Notes: a model not told the origin generated them from the sequence alone. A DNA stretch of 64,000 nucleotides from Butyrivibrio proteoclasticus P6B7 (GCF_000622085.1 NZ_JHWL01000014.1:37939-101938); one strand, 5' to 3'; positions 36,492 through 46,094 are shown, numbered from the stretch's first letter. Made by a program: numbers and translations.

Positions 36492-37337
36492 TCAGTTTTT
36501 CAACATTTCTGTCAAATGTTGCCCCATTTCCTTGATGGAGTCATATACAGCATCTGGTTTAACATCAGATTTATCAATATCAGAAACGCCAGCTTCCCCA
36601 GTAAGAACCAAAACTCCCTTGGCTCCGTTCTTAACTCCTGTTGCCACGTCAGTGTAGATTCTGTCTCCCACGAAGGTAATAGCCTCCTTGGCAACACCTG
36701 TAGCATCCACCACCATATCTACAGTCTCTTTAAAGGGCTTTCCTACGTATTTTGGTTCTTTTCCTGTAGAAAGACCTATGGCTGCGCAAATAGCACCGCA
36801 GTCCGGGATGAAACCGTCCTTAACAGGACAGTTAATATCAAGGTGAGTAGCAAGGAACAGCGCACCGTTTCTAATATAAGTGCAAGCATTAGTCAGCTTC
36901 TCATAGGTCAGAGTCTTATCAAATCCCACAACCACGATATCAGGAATATTATTAAGATCTGCCTCTTTATTCTCTCTGTTAAAAAGAGCTATGCCCTCCT
37001 CTTCAAAGGTCTCTTCCAGAGCTTTCGTTCCAAGAAGATACACGCTTTTGCCAGGGTAATTACTCTTAAGATAGCGGATCATAACATCTCCGGAAGTCAT
37101 GATCTTGTCTCTTCCAATATGGCAGTTCATCCTTGCAAGCTTCTCAATATAGAGCTTTGGAGAAGTAGATGAATTATTGGTAAAAAAGATATAGTCCTTA
37201 CCTGAAGCCTTTACAGCCTCAAGAAAATCCAGTGATCCATCAAGAATATCATTCTCAAGATAAAAGGTGCCATCCATATCAAGCACGAATAAATCTGTCT
37301 CTTTTAATACTTTTCTCTTTTGTTCCAAACTAAACAT
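36492..37337 (-). CDS. HAD-IIA family phosphatase (NagD/AraL-like)
   Basis: This 281-residue protein has HAD motif I DMDGTFYLEND, motif II FFTNNSS, and motifs III/IV as KPFKETVDMVV...FVGDRIYTDVATGVKNGAKGVLVLTGE. The cap position is typical of class IIA. Such enzymes dephosphorylate nucleotides or sugar phosphates in the cytoplasm; the substrate is not predictable here. It lies 14 bp downstream of the K+ channel gene. Confidence 0.9.
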   Translation of the reverse strand: MFSLEQKRKVLKETDLFVLDMDGTFYLENDILDGSLDFLEAVKASGKDYIFFTNNSSTSPKLYIEKLARMNCHIGRDKIMTSGDVMIRYLKSNYPGKSVYLLGTKALEETFEEEGIALFNRENKEADLNNIPDIVVVGFDKTLTYEKLTNACTYIRNGALFLATHLDINCPVKDGFIPDCGAICAAIGLSTGKEPKYVGKPFKETVDMVVDATGVAKEAITFVGDRIYTDVATGVKNGAKGVLVLTGEAGVSDIDKSDVKPDAVYDSIKEMGQHLTEMLKN

Positions 37338-37351
37338 AAAACATAAATCCT

Positions 37352-38533
37352 TTAAACATTTTCATTTCTAACATGCTTTTCATATAAAAGAACTGTATCC
37401 TGGGCCTTGATAACAAGGGAGCCCCTAGGAACAATGGCTTTTCCCTTACGTCTTACCATGAAGATAAAGCTCTGTCTTGAAATATCAAGATCTCTAATAG
37501 CCTTTCCATTCCAGGAATGGCCCTCATTTATCACAATCTCCTTAAGGTCAATAGGCTGAACATCCTTAGTCTTCTCAGCGCACATAACTATCATATCGTT
37601 CTTTTCAAGGATAGCATCGCCCCTTGGGATAATAGTCTCATTCTTCCTCTGAATGGCTACTATCATAATATCCTTTGGAATAGCCAGCTCATTGATCTTC
37701 TTGCCAACCCATTTATCATGCTCTTGAAGCTTAACTCTGATGAAATGGATATTCTCTTCCTCTGCAAGACTACCAATAGTCTTAAGTTTCTGGTACTGTT
37801 CCACGAATCCAGCGGAAATAATACCTGTAGGTATGGCAACCATGCCGACTCCCAAAAAGCTTATGATAATACCCAGTATCTTACCCATTATGGTGACGGG
37901 GTAAATATCTCCATAGCCCACCGTTAGTAGCGTCGATGCAGACCACCAAATTCCGGAAAAGGCATTCTCAAATACTTCAGGCTGAGCCTCATGTTCAACA
38001 CTATACATGCAAAGAGAAGCTGCCATCATCAGTATGATAATGATAAATACTGATGCAAGAAGCTGCTGGCTCTTACTTACGATGATCTCTGTAATTACAT
38101 TGAGCTGATCATAATAGGAATTGATCCTAAAAAGCCTTAGGATCCTGGCTATTCTGAACATTCTAAATACAGTGGAACCTGCCGGGAAGAACACTGGCAG
38201 ATAGTATGGCAGGAATGATAAAAGATCTACCAATCCAGCAAAGGATAAGATGTACTGAAGATACGCCCTCTTGTCTGACACCTTGGGATAAAGCTCAGGA
38301 GCAGTAAACAGACGTAAAACATAGTCCACCATAAAGAAGAAGGTGGTAACTGCTTCAATAGCAAGGAGGAGCCCTTTATAGTGCTCCTCCATGTAATCAA
38401 ATGTTATAGCAAATGCGGCAAACAGATTCAGGGCAAGAGCAATAATACTGATGGCATCATAGAGTCTGTTGATAGGTTCATCAATGACTCCTGTGCTGAC
38501 CATATTAAAAAGCTTAGCTCTTGCACGTCTCAT
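37352..38533 (-). CDS. voltage-gated-type potassium channel with RCK/TrkA-C domain
   Basis: This 393-residue protein has six transmembrane helices. Helix S4 contains spaced arginines (FRMFRIARILRLFRINSYY), and the pore loop has the K+ selectivity filter in TLLTVGYGDIYPV. The cytoplasmic C-terminus contains a TrkA-C/RCK-like region repeated twice (WVGKKINELAIPKDIMIVAI; WNGKAIRDLDISRQSFIFMV), probably binding a ligand. It is a K+ channel of the Kv/KvAP type. Confidence 0.9.
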   Translation of the reverse strand: MRRARAKLFNMVSTGVIDEPINRLYDAISIIALALNLFAAFAITFDYMEEHYKGLLLAIEAVTTFFFMVDYVLRLFTAPELYPKVSDKRAYLQYILSFAGLVDLLSFLPYYLPVFFPAGSTVFRMFRIARILRLFRINSYYDQLNVITEIIVSKSQQLLASVFIIIILMMAASLCMYSVEHEAQPEVFENAFSGIWWSASTLLTVGYGDIYPVTIMGKILGIIISFLGVGMVAIPTGIISAGFVEQYQKLKTIGSLAEEENIHFIRVKLQEHDKWVGKKINELAIPKDIMIVAIQRKNETIIPRGDAILEKNDMIVMCAEKTKDVQPIDLKEIVINEGHSWNGKAIRDLDISRQSFIFMVRRKGKAIVPRGSLVIKAQDTVLLYEKHVRNENV

Positions 38534-38544
38534 AATTGCCCCCT

Positions 38545-40473
38545 TTATTTCTTGCGCTTACCAAAGCTCTCCATTACAAAATCGCTCATATCCTGCAAGT
38601 AATCAATACTTCTTTTCTTGTTCTCAGATTTGATTTTCTTCTTCTCTGACTTGGAAACATCCATAGTGTTGGTATCTTCGCCCATGTACCAGGACTTAGT
38701 GCTTCCCTCTCCCTTAATATTGATACGGCCTACATTCTCAAAACCGTCGCTCTTCTTATGCTCTTTGGTTCTGAAGTTAGAAGACTTTGTCTGAGAATTA
38801 TTATCAGCGCCTGACTTCTTTCTGTCTCTCTTGATGCTCTCGATAAGAGCCTCATCAAGACCAGTCTCCTTAGCTACCTGCTTAGGCTTTCTATCTCTTG
38901 GCTTTCTATCACCGAACTTCTTGTCGCCACGGCTCTTTCTCTCGCCATAGCTCTTTTCACCGTTCTTCTTATCACCAAAGGATCTCTCGCCGCGCTTACC
39001 TTCGCCGCGTCTACCTTCACTGCGCTTTCCATCTCCGCGCCTTCTGTCTGAGCGTCTGGAATCATCGCGTCTGTCGTCACGTCTGCGACCTGAGAATCTG
39101 CGGTCTCCTGATCTTCTCTCGCTCTTTTCAAAAAGAACAAGATCCTGAATATCATCGCCCATCTTGAGCTTCATGAAGCCGGCTGCAAGCTGCTCTGCAG
39201 TGTACTCGCCCTCTTCAACCTTCTGATTTACAAACTCAAGAGCTGATGAAATATCGCCATTCTCGATAATATCGATAACTTCGCCAAATACCTTCTGGGA
39301 CTTAGCTCTAGTGATCTCCTTAGCTGAAGGAACCTTTCTCTCCTCAATCTTAGTATGGCATACCTTCTCAATCTCGCGGAGCTTGTACATCTCTCTGCCG
39401 CCAACAAGAGTAAAGGATCTACCGCTCTTACCGGCTCTTCCGGTTCTTCCGATTCTATGAACGTAATACTCGATATCCTCAGGAATATCGAAGTTAAATA
39501 CAGCCTCAACGCCGCTTACATCAATACCTCTTGCTGCCACATCAGTAGCGATAAGGATATTGATCCTGCCGCTTCTAAAGAGATTCATTACTGTATCTCT
39601 CTGGTTCTGTGAAAGGTCTCCGTGAAGACCATCTGCAAGATAGCCCTTTCCCTTAAGACTCTCTGCAAGTGTATCAACCATTCTCTTAGTGTTGCAGAAA
39701 ATAAGGCTTCTTGATGGATTATAGTAATCCATAAGTCTTAAAAGGACGTCCTCCTTAAGTTTCTGAGGAACTCTATAGTAAGCCTGATCGATAGCAGCTA
39801 CAGTGATCTCCTTAGGAGTCATCTTGATGTATTCAGCATCCTTCTGATAAGTTCTTGTGATTCTAAGAATAGGCTCAGGCATTGTAGCTGAGAAAAGAGC
39901 TGTCTGTCTCTCCTCAGGCATCTGCTTAAGGACTGTCTCAATGTCCTCTCTAAAGCCCATATCAAGCATCTCATCTGCTTCGTCAAGGACGATAACCTTA
40001 ACGTCCTTCATCTTCATGGTGTGTCTGCGCATGTGATCCATGACACGACCTGGAGTACCAACAACGATCTGAACTCCAGCAGAAAGAGCTCTGATCTGTC
40101 TTGAAATATCCTGACCACCGTATACAGCCAGAACCTTAATGCCATGCATATACTTAGCAAAATCTCTGATATCATCAGCAGCCTGCATTGCAAGCTCTCT
40201 TGTAGGGCAGAGAACAACAGCCTGAAGGTGCTTATTCTCTGGGTCAATTCTCTGCAAAAGCGGAATACCAAATGCCGCTGTCTTACCTGTTCCAGTCTGG
40301 GCCTGACCTATAAGGTCCTTACCCTCCATCATAACAGGAATAGCAGCCTTCTGAATTGGAGACATGTACTCAAATCCCATTTCAGTGACTGCCTTAATAA
40401 TCCTTTCGTCAAGTCCTGACTCGTCGTAACGAATCTTTGCTTCTTCAATATCTTTTTCTAAATCTTTACTCAT
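38545..40473 (-). CDS. DEAD-box RNA helicase (CshA/DeaD type)
   Basis: The start is placed at ATG 40471-40473 (MSKDLEKDIEEAKIRY) behind AGAGAG; this gives 642 residues. Motifs in order are the Q-motif (PIQKAAIPVMM), AQTGTGKTAAFG, PTRELAMQ, VLDEADEMLD, SATMP, and RGIDVSGVEAVFNFDIP with HRIGRTGRAG. A long Arg/Asp/Gly/Lys-rich C-terminal tail from ~residue 430 (RRDDRRDDSRRSDRRRGDG-type) would bind RNA. It remodels RNA in ribosome biogenesis and mRNA decay. Confidence 0.93.
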   Translation of the reverse strand: MSKDLEKDIEEAKIRYDESGLDERIIKAVTEMGFEYMSPIQKAAIPVMMEGKDLIGQAQTGTGKTAAFGIPLLQRIDPENKHLQAVVLCPTRELAMQAADDIRDFAKYMHGIKVLAVYGGQDISRQIRALSAGVQIVVGTPGRVMDHMRRHTMKMKDVKVIVLDEADEMLDMGFREDIETVLKQMPEERQTALFSATMPEPILRITRTYQKDAEYIKMTPKEITVAAIDQAYYRVPQKLKEDVLLRLMDYYNPSRSLIFCNTKRMVDTLAESLKGKGYLADGLHGDLSQNQRDTVMNLFRSGRINILIATDVAARGIDVSGVEAVFNFDIPEDIEYYVHRIGRTGRAGKSGRSFTLVGGREMYKLREIEKVCHTKIEERKVPSAKEITRAKSQKVFGEVIDIIENGDISSALEFVNQKVEEGEYTAEQLAAGFMKLKMGDDIQDLVLFEKSERRSGDRRFSGRRRDDRRDDSRRSDRRRGDGKRSEGRRGEGKRGERSFGDKKNGEKSYGERKSRGDKKFGDRKPRDRKPKQVAKETGLDEALIESIKRDRKKSGADNNSQTKSSNFRTKEHKKSDGFENVGRINIKGEGSTKSWYMGEDTNTMDVSKSEKKKIKSENKKRSIDYLQDMSDFVMESFGKRKK

Positions 40474-40519
40474 AAAACTCTCTTTACTACTAAAAAACAA
40501 AACAATAACATCAAAAGCC

Positions 40520-41068
40520 TTACATATCTCCGCTCATGACATCCTTATTCTTGATAAGGTAATCAATAAGAGAAATGATAGTAAGCGCAAGGGCGATCCA
40601 CATGATCACCTGAGTAAGCAGATTGTACCAAGGAAGCATCTCTCCAAGATTAGCGATCATAAGAATAACCATGATCATCTGGAAAGTTGTCTTAAACTTG
40701 CCCCAGTAACTAGCTGCGATAACTCTACCGTTGTCTGCAGCGATAAGTCTGAATCCGCTTATAACGAACTCTCTTGCAATTATCACAATAACAATCCATG
40801 AAGGAATACGGCCAAGCTCGATAAGGCCGATCATAGCGCTGCAAACCAGCAGCTTATCTGCAAGAGGGTCCATGAATTTGCCAAAGTCAGTTATAAGATT
40901 ATACTTTCTTGCAATCTTGCCATCTAACATATCTGTAAGTGAAGCAACGATAAAGATTCCAAGAGCAATCCATTTAAACATATCATTTTCAGGGTTGAAC
41001 AAAAGAAAGAATACAAAAAATGGAATGAGAATAACTCTTAATACTGTAAGCTTGTTTGGTAAATTCAT
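40520..41068 (-). CDS. pgsA: CDP-diacylglycerol--glycerol-3-phosphate 3-phosphatidyltransferase
   Basis: This 182-residue membrane protein begins MNLPNKLTVLRVILIPFFV and has the CDP-alcohol phosphatidyltransferase signature as DMLDGKIARKYNLITDFGKFMDPLADK (Asp residues at the standard spacing). It makes phosphatidylglycerophosphate. Its start overlaps the end of rimO by 4 bp; this rimO-pgsA order is common in Firmicutes. Confidence 0.95.
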   Translation of the reverse strand: MNLPNKLTVLRVILIPFFVFFLLFNPENDMFKWIALGIFIVASLTDMLDGKIARKYNLITDFGKFMDPLADKLLVCSAMIGLIELGRIPSWIVIVIIAREFVISGFRLIAADNGRVIAASYWGKFKTTFQMIMVILMIANLGEMLPWYNLLTQVIMWIALALTIISLIDYLIKNKDVMSGDM

Positions 41069-42420
41069 TTGGTTTCCTCCCCAATCAAATCATATTCATT
41101 AGAACCGGTAATGAGAACCTTGATATAATCCCCAGTCATAAGCTCTCTCTTAACTCCGGTCACAAACACATAGCCATCAATATCTGGCGCATCCTTGTAG
41201 GTTCTTGCCACATATGAATAGCCTTCAGAATCATCAGCATCTGTGATTCTGCCTTCAATAACAGCTTCCACCTTTTTACCGATCATAGCCTTTGCAGCAT
41301 CAAATGCTATCTCCTGCTGAAGTCTCATGATCTTGTTACGTCTGACAACCTTAGCTCTTTCTGTAAGCTGATCTGGCATTGTGGCAGCTGGTGTGTCCTC
41401 TTCCTGAGAATAGGTAAATACGCCAAGTCTGTCAAACTTAAGATCTCTTACAAGATTATAAGTCTGTCTGTGGTCATCATAGGTCTCTGATGGGAATCCG
41501 CTGATAAGTGTAGTTCTGATGCAGATATCAGGGATCTCTTTTCTAAGGTAGGCTACAAGCTCTCTTATCTGGGCGTTGTTGGTCTTACGTCCCATAAGCT
41601 TAAGGATTCTGTCTGAACCTGACTGAATAGGAATATCCAGATAATGACAGATCTTAGGCTCTTCCTTAATAACCTGAACCAGTTCCTTAGTGATTTCCTC
41701 TGGATAACAGTAAAGAACTCTTATCCATTTAAAGCCATCTATCTTACAAAGCTCTCTTAAAAGCTCTGGAAGCTTCTTCTCTCCGTAGAGGTCAGTTCCA
41801 TAAAGTGTAGTCTCCTGAGCAACCAAAATAAGCTCAGTAACACCAGCTTCTGCCAGATTCCTTGCATCCTCCAAAAGCTGTTCCATAGGAACACTTCTAT
41901 ATGAACCTCTCACCTTGGGAATTATGCAATAGGTACAGCGTTTATCGCAGCCCTCTGCAATCTTAAGATAATTAAAAAGACCTCCTGTGGTAATAACACG
42001 TTTAAGTCCGCCCACAGGCTTTCTGTTGATATCATCAAAATAATTCTTGTGAAGATAAGTTTTCTTGCTGGCTAATACTTCATCCAATGAATCAAGGATC
42101 TTGTCTGTGGATGAAATACCAAGGATAGCATCAACTTCAGGAATCTCGTTCTGGATCTTTTCCTTGTAGCGCTGTGCAAGACATCCAGTTACGATAAGAG
42201 CCTTGAGCTGACCGCTCTTACGACGTTCTGAAAGTTCAAGGATAGTGTTGATACTCTCCTCTTTGGCATCATTGATAAAGCAGCAGGTGTTAACAACTGC
42301 TGCTTCTGCTTCATCTTCATCATCTGTAAAGCTGTAGCCTCGGCTAGCTAAACTTCCAAGCATAACCTCGGTGTCAACTCTGTTCTTGTCACATCCAAGT
42401 GACACAAATAAAATTCTCAT
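41065..42420 (-). CDS. rimO: ribosomal protein S12 methylthiotransferase RimO
   Basis: This 451-residue protein has the N-terminal MTTase domain (FVSLGCDKNRVDTEVMLG; three conserved Cys) and the radical-SAM motif CDKRCTYCIIPKVRG. A C-terminal TRAM domain (MIGKKVEAVIEGRITD...) ends the protein. It adds a methylthio group to Asp89 of ribosomal protein S12. It follows rpoZ by 3 bp. Confidence 0.95.
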   Translation of the reverse strand: MRILFVSLGCDKNRVDTEVMLGSLASRGYSFTDDEDEAEAAVVNTCCFINDAKEESINTILELSERRKSGQLKALIVTGCLAQRYKEKIQNEIPEVDAILGISSTDKILDSLDEVLASKKTYLHKNYFDDINRKPVGGLKRVITTGGLFNYLKIAEGCDKRCTYCIIPKVRGSYRSVPMEQLLEDARNLAEAGVTELILVAQETTLYGTDLYGEKKLPELLRELCKIDGFKWIRVLYCYPEEITKELVQVIKEEPKICHYLDIPIQSGSDRILKLMGRKTNNAQIRELVAYLRKEIPDICIRTTLISGFPSETYDDHRQTYNLVRDLKFDRLGVFTYSQEEDTPAATMPDQLTERAKVVRRNKIMRLQQEIAFDAAKAMIGKKVEAVIEGRITDADDSEGYSYVARTYKDAPDIDGYVFVTGVKRELMTGDYIKVLITGSNEYDLIGEETK

Positions 42421-42423
42421 ATA

Positions 42424-42723
42424 TTACTCGTTCTCTGTGCTCTCTTCTTCCTGAGTCTCTTCCTCAAGAGATGCATACATAGCTTCCTTCTCTTCATCTG
42501 TAAGGATTCTAAGTGTCTCCTGGTTCATCTCATCTACAGCAATTGAAAGAGGCTTCTGCTTATCCTTAACCTTAACCATAGGCTCGTCACCAGCGATGAT
42601 CTGTCTAGCTCTCTTAGCTGTAGCCATAACTACAGAATATCTTGAGCTGATTACTGGCTCTTCGCCTTCCTCAACGTCCTTGTTAACTACTTTCATCAAA
42701 TCAACATATGAAGGATGTATCAT
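42424..42723 (-). CDS. rpoZ: RNA polymerase omega subunit
   Basis: ATG 42721-42723 (MIHPSYVDLMKVVNK) follows AAAGGA and gives 99 residues. The block SRYSVVMATAKRARQIIAG matches the omega core, and the acidic tail (EEETQEEESTENE) is typical. The position directly after gmk is the standard Firmicute arrangement. Confidence 0.93.
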   Translation of the reverse strand: MIHPSYVDLMKVVNKDVEEGEEPVISSRYSVVMATAKRARQIIAGDEPMVKVKDKQKPLSIAVDEMNQETLRILTDEEKEAMYASLEEETQEEESTENE

Positions 42724-42767
42724 ATTAATTCCTTTCCTGCGGTTATCCGCAAACACGCTTATAAGTA

Positions 42768-43388
42768 TTATAACTCATTAAGCTCATTTCTTATAGTATT
42801 TATAAATTCCTGATTCCTGGATGGAGCCATATGTGCTGACTGAATGATTTCGTGAACCTGTTCAACTGCTCTATCCAGATTATCATTTATAACAATGTAA
42901 TCGTAGTTCTCAATTCCCACTGCTTCATCTCTTGCTCTCTGAAGTCTCTGAGCAATAACCTCATCAGTCTCAGTGCCTCTGCCCTTAAGTCTGTTCCTAA
43001 GCTCAGCAGCTGAAGGTGGCATTACGAATAAAAGAACTGCATCCTGATACTGCTCCTTGATCTGGAGCGCACCCTGTATCTCAATCTCTAAGATAACATC
43101 AATTCCCTGGGAAAGCTTATCCTCTACAAACTTACGAGGTGTACCGTAGTAGTGGTTAACATAGCCTGCGTGCTCGATAAGTCCATTCTCTTTAATAAGC
43201 TTCTCAAATTCTTCATTAGATACGAAGAAATATTCTCTTCCGTTCTCTTCACCAGGTCTTGGATCTCTGGTAGTAGCGGAAATTGATAATGCATAATCAT
43301 CATACTTGGCTGTAAGAGCCTTCATAATAGTGCCCTTGCCGGCTCCCGAGAAACCCGAGACAACAATTATAATACCTTTACGTTTCAT
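42768..43388 (-). CDS. gmk: guanylate kinase
   Basis: ATG 43386-43388 (MKRKGIIIVVSGFSGAGKGT) gives 206 residues, the usual length. Walker A, SISATTRDPRPGEENGREYFFV and EIEIQGALQIKE are all present. It converts GMP to GDP. The start codon lies inside the last codons of remA (11-bp overlap), so translation is coupled. Confidence 0.96.
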   Translation of the reverse strand: MKRKGIIIVVSGFSGAGKGTIMKALTAKYDDYALSISATTRDPRPGEENGREYFFVSNEEFEKLIKENGLIEHAGYVNHYYGTPRKFVEDKLSQGIDVILEIEIQGALQIKEQYQDAVLLFVMPPSAAELRNRLKGRGTETDEVIAQRLQRARDEAVGIENYDYIVINDNLDRAVEQVHEIIQSAHMAPSRNQEFINTIRNELNEL

Positions 43389-43641
43389 CTGCAACACTCT
43401 CACTCTCTGACTGAACTCTTGAACAAATTGTTTCTGGTAAAAGAGCAGACAAAACAAGCATTCCATTCTCCATAACCAGAACAGCCTTAGTCTTACGTCC
43501 TGATGTAGCATCGACGCTGTTGCCATCCTCTTTGGATTTCTGGATCATACGCTTAATTGGTGCAGCCTCAGGACTTACAACACTTATGATCTTGTCAGCA
43601 TTAACGATATTGCCAAATCCAATGTGAATAAACTTACTCAC
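43378..43641 (-). CDS. remA: RemA-like extracellular matrix regulator (DUF370)
   Basis: This 87-residue protein begins MSKFIHIGFGNIVNADKIIS and has the invariant SPEAAPIKRMIQ block followed by ATSGRKTKAVLVM. RemA is a small DNA-binding protein that activates biofilm matrix genes in Bacillus subtilis. The order yicC, remA, gmk, rpoZ is conserved in Firmicutes and supports the call. Confidence 0.93.
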   Translation of the reverse strand: MSKFIHIGFGNIVNADKIISVVSPEAAPIKRMIQKSKEDGNSVDATSGRKTKAVLVMENGMLVLSALLPETICSRVQSESESVADET

Positions 43642-43662
43642 TTAATCTCCTCTTAAAAACAA

Positions 43663-44550
43663 TTACTCTATATTCTGAATCTGTTCTCTGACCTTCTCAA
43701 TATCTGTCTTAAGAGCAATTCCTCTGTCAGATATCTTAAGATCAGTAGATTTGGAAAGAATAGTATTGGCCTCTCTATTCATTTCCTGTGCAAGGAAATC
43801 AAGCTTTCTACCAATTCCCTCTTTGTCATCACCCTGAATAAGGGCATCCCTTGTAGCCTCAATGTGGCTGCGAAGTCTTGTGATCTCCTCATCTACGCAA
43901 ACCTTATCTGCGTAAAGAGTAACCTCCATAGCAAGTCTGTTCTCATCAACCTGCTTATCTTCAAGAAGATCCTGAATCTTCTCACGAAGCTTAGTCTTGT
44001 ACTCCTTGATAATCTCTGGAGAACGCTCTGAGATGTACTCAACATTCTCTTTCATAACATCAAGCTTCTCAGTAAGATCCTTGGAAAGGAACTCACCTTC
44101 TCTTATTCTGGAATCGAGGAACTGCTTACCAGCTTCATTGATAGCTTTTTTAAGACCGTTCCAAACCTCATCCTCATCAAGCTCTTCCTCTTCCATAGTA
44201 AACACCTCTGGGAACTTGGAAAGAGAAGAAATCCTTATGTCATTATCAAGGCCAAAATCCTCGGCCATTTCCTTAAGATAGGCATAGTACTCACTGGCAA
44301 GAGCCTTGTTGTACTTAACTCTTGTCTCCGACTCGGAATAATCCTCGTAGGAAATAAATACGTCTACCTTACCCCTTTTCATATACCCTTTTAATTCTGA
44401 ACGAATTGCTGATTCAAATGCATTGAACTTCTTAGGCATCTTGATGTTGATATCAAGATAACGATTGTTTACAGACTTAAGCTCAACAATATACTTGCGC
44501 TGTCCCTCTGTAACTTCGCTTCTTCCGAAGCCAGTCATACTGCAGACCAT
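43663..44550 (-). CDS. yicC: YicC-family endoribonuclease
   Basis: This 295-residue protein has the N-terminal MTGFGRSEVTEGQRKYIVELKSVNNRYLDI block and the C-terminal GRKLDFLAQEMNREANTILSKS block that define the family. YicC proteins are divalent-metal endoribonucleases implicated in small-RNA turnover. Its start lies about 80 bp from the giant inverted repeat at 44631-45291, which is therefore in its 5' leader if the two are cotranscribed. Confidence 0.92.
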   Translation of the reverse strand: MVCSMTGFGRSEVTEGQRKYIVELKSVNNRYLDINIKMPKKFNAFESAIRSELKGYMKRGKVDVFISYEDYSESETRVKYNKALASEYYAYLKEMAEDFGLDNDIRISSLSKFPEVFTMEEEELDEDEVWNGLKKAINEAGKQFLDSRIREGEFLSKDLTEKLDVMKENVEYISERSPEIIKEYKTKLREKIQDLLEDKQVDENRLAMEVTLYADKVCVDEEITRLRSHIEATRDALIQGDDKEGIGRKLDFLAQEMNREANTILSKSTDLKISDRGIALKTDIEKVREQIQNIE

Positions 44551-44630
44551 ATTATAGAATCCCCCTTAATCTGGGCGTATTTTTACACAAGTCATTATAA
44601 TATATCCCATTATCAGGGTCAATGTCAACG

Positions 44631-45291
44631 GTTCGTTACCATTCACATTTTAGGAAGTCTGTATATTCCCAGGCAGCCCACAGGTTTCATTTTGCGGTGT
44701 ACGGAAGAGCCGCCATTTAAGATCGTCCCAAAAGTACCCCGAAATCCTGTTCACGAATTAGTGTCTGAGGCTCAGCCCCGGGATTTCACGGCAGGTGTTT
44801 TAATATCACTCGTGGTCAAAAAGTACAACATTTTCTAAGGTGCTCCCGCAGCCTTTCTTTATGGCGCATGCTTTGGCGATAAACTTGCAGGGCGGATCAT
44901 ACAACATGGCAATTGGAGCCCAGCTCCATAGGCAAAAATAAAAGCGATATTTCCAAACTCGCTGAGCTTGGAATATCGCTTTTTCTTTTGCCTTAATGCC
45001 CGCTTTGCGGGCTTGCCATGTTATATGATCTTAACGCCCTGCTTCAGACAATCGCACGCATGCGCTGTAAAGGCTGCGTTGGAGCATCAGAAAATGGCAC
45101 TTTTTGAGACGCTCGCGAGTATTAAAACAGCCTGCCTTTGAAATTCCCTGGCTGAGCCGAGTTTTTAATTCGTAGGATTTTGGGGTACCTTTTAGGATGC
45201 CTTAAATCTCGGCGATGGAATTCGACGCAAAATGGAACCTGTGGGCTGCCTGGGGATTATAGAGATAGCTGAAACTGTGAATGGTAACAAC
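44631..45291. repeat. giant imperfect inverted repeat (~660 bp hairpin), possible structured RNA or mobile repeat
   Basis: The two halves are imperfect reverse complements along their whole length. Outer arms are GTTACCATTCAC (44635-44646) and its complement (45277-45288). CCCAGGCAGCCCACAGG (44668-44684) pairs exactly with 45238-45254. Further paired blocks include GTACCCC, GGCTCAGCC, TGTTTTAATA, GCAGCCTTT, GCGCATGC and CATGGCAA. The centre is a tight hairpin (AAAGCGATATTTCCAA / TTGGAATATCGCTTT, 44941-44983). At matching places both arms carry a small side hairpin of different sequence (GGAGCccaGCTCC; GCCCGCtttGCGGGC). G+C is visibly higher than in the flanks. No convincing gene lies inside. 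Confidence 0.9.
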
Positions 45292-45296
45292 GCCTC

Positions 45297-46007
45297 TCAA
45301 TTCCCGAAGAACAGTTTGCCAGGATTGAAGTTCTCTACGTGGGCCATATCATTGAAGATTTCAATTCTTGGAAGGACAAGATTTCCGGTCTCTCTAAAGA
45401 ATGCAAGTGTTGTTACTGAGCAGACTCCGTAAGGAAGCGCTGTAAGAACAAATGGAAATGGAAGGCTCAGAACATGGGACAACATAACCGCCCCAGATCC
45501 TCCATGAGCAAAAAGAGCTATGGTGTCATCGTTATCTTCCTCTGTATAGTAGAGCTTACCCTCTCTGTGAAGGCCATACCTTGTAAGGAATTCATCAATG
45601 CCGTCAGCCACTACCTTGTAGTGGTCAAGGCAAAGATTATCCTTGAAATAATGATGATTCATCCAGTCATCACTTCCAGCAAGCTCCGGATGCTCATTAA
45701 GAAGCTGATATCCTAAAGTCCAGGGATGACCATCGTATGGGATCTTGTCTGGTAAGATGTCAGCGTTTTCTCTTTTATCTCCCCAGCCTATCTCATGCAT
45801 GAAATCAAGGACCTCTACATCAAGTCCATGATCCTGTGCAGTATATGAAGCTGTCTGTTTGGCTCTGCCATTAGGTGATGAATAGATAGCTTTGATATTC
45901 TCATGCTGAAGCCTTTTAGCAGTTGCCTTAGCCTGTATAACGCCGTTTTCAGTCAAGCAATCATTGGCGTAGTCAGGCTCTCCGTGCCTTACAAAGATTA
46001 GTCTCAT
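45297..46007 (-). CDS. histidine phosphatase family protein
   Basis: ATG 46005-46007 (MRLIFVRHGEPDYAND) follows GAGGAG and gives 236 residues. RHGE is the catalytic histidine motif; the second His lies in IALFAHGGSGAVML and the acidic residue in DFMHEIGWGD. Members act on phosphosugars, phosphoglycerate or nucleotides; the substrate is unknown. The stop codon is 5 bp from the end of the giant inverted repeat. Confidence 0.88.
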   Translation of the reverse strand: MRLIFVRHGEPDYANDCLTENGVIQAKATAKRLQHENIKAIYSSPNGRAKQTASYTAQDHGLDVEVLDFMHEIGWGDKRENADILPDKIPYDGHPWTLGYQLLNEHPELAGSDDWMNHHYFKDNLCLDHYKVVADGIDEFLTRYGLHREGKLYYTEEDNDDTIALFAHGGSGAVMLSHVLSLPFPFVLTALPYGVCSVTTLAFFRETGNLVLPRIEIFNDMAHVENFNPGKLFFGN

Positions 46008-46035
46008 TTTTATTCTCCTCACAAAAATACAGTCA

Positions 46036-46094
46036 AAAAATGCAGTAGGTAGCATCGTTACCTACTGCACTACTTAGTTTCTAATTGTACTGAT
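46036..46094 (-). terminator. terminator hairpin, copy 1 of a duplicated element
   Basis: GCAGTAGGTA and TACCTACTGC pair over 10 bp around a GCATCGT loop and are followed by ATTTTTT on the minus strand. The same hairpin and the flanking TTATCAGTACAATT recur at 47738-47800. It precedes the histidine-phosphatase ribosome site and insulates that gene. Confidence 0.85.

Noticed and set aside
38874..39155. Frames in other phases within the helicase C-terminal tail
   Set aside because: The Arg/Asp/Gly-rich tail has biased codons that leave other frames open; no independent start signals.
45232..45432. Plus-strand ORF across the end of the giant inverted repeat
   Set aside because: It overlaps the well-supported phosphatase gene in antisense and has no ribosome site or recognisable product.
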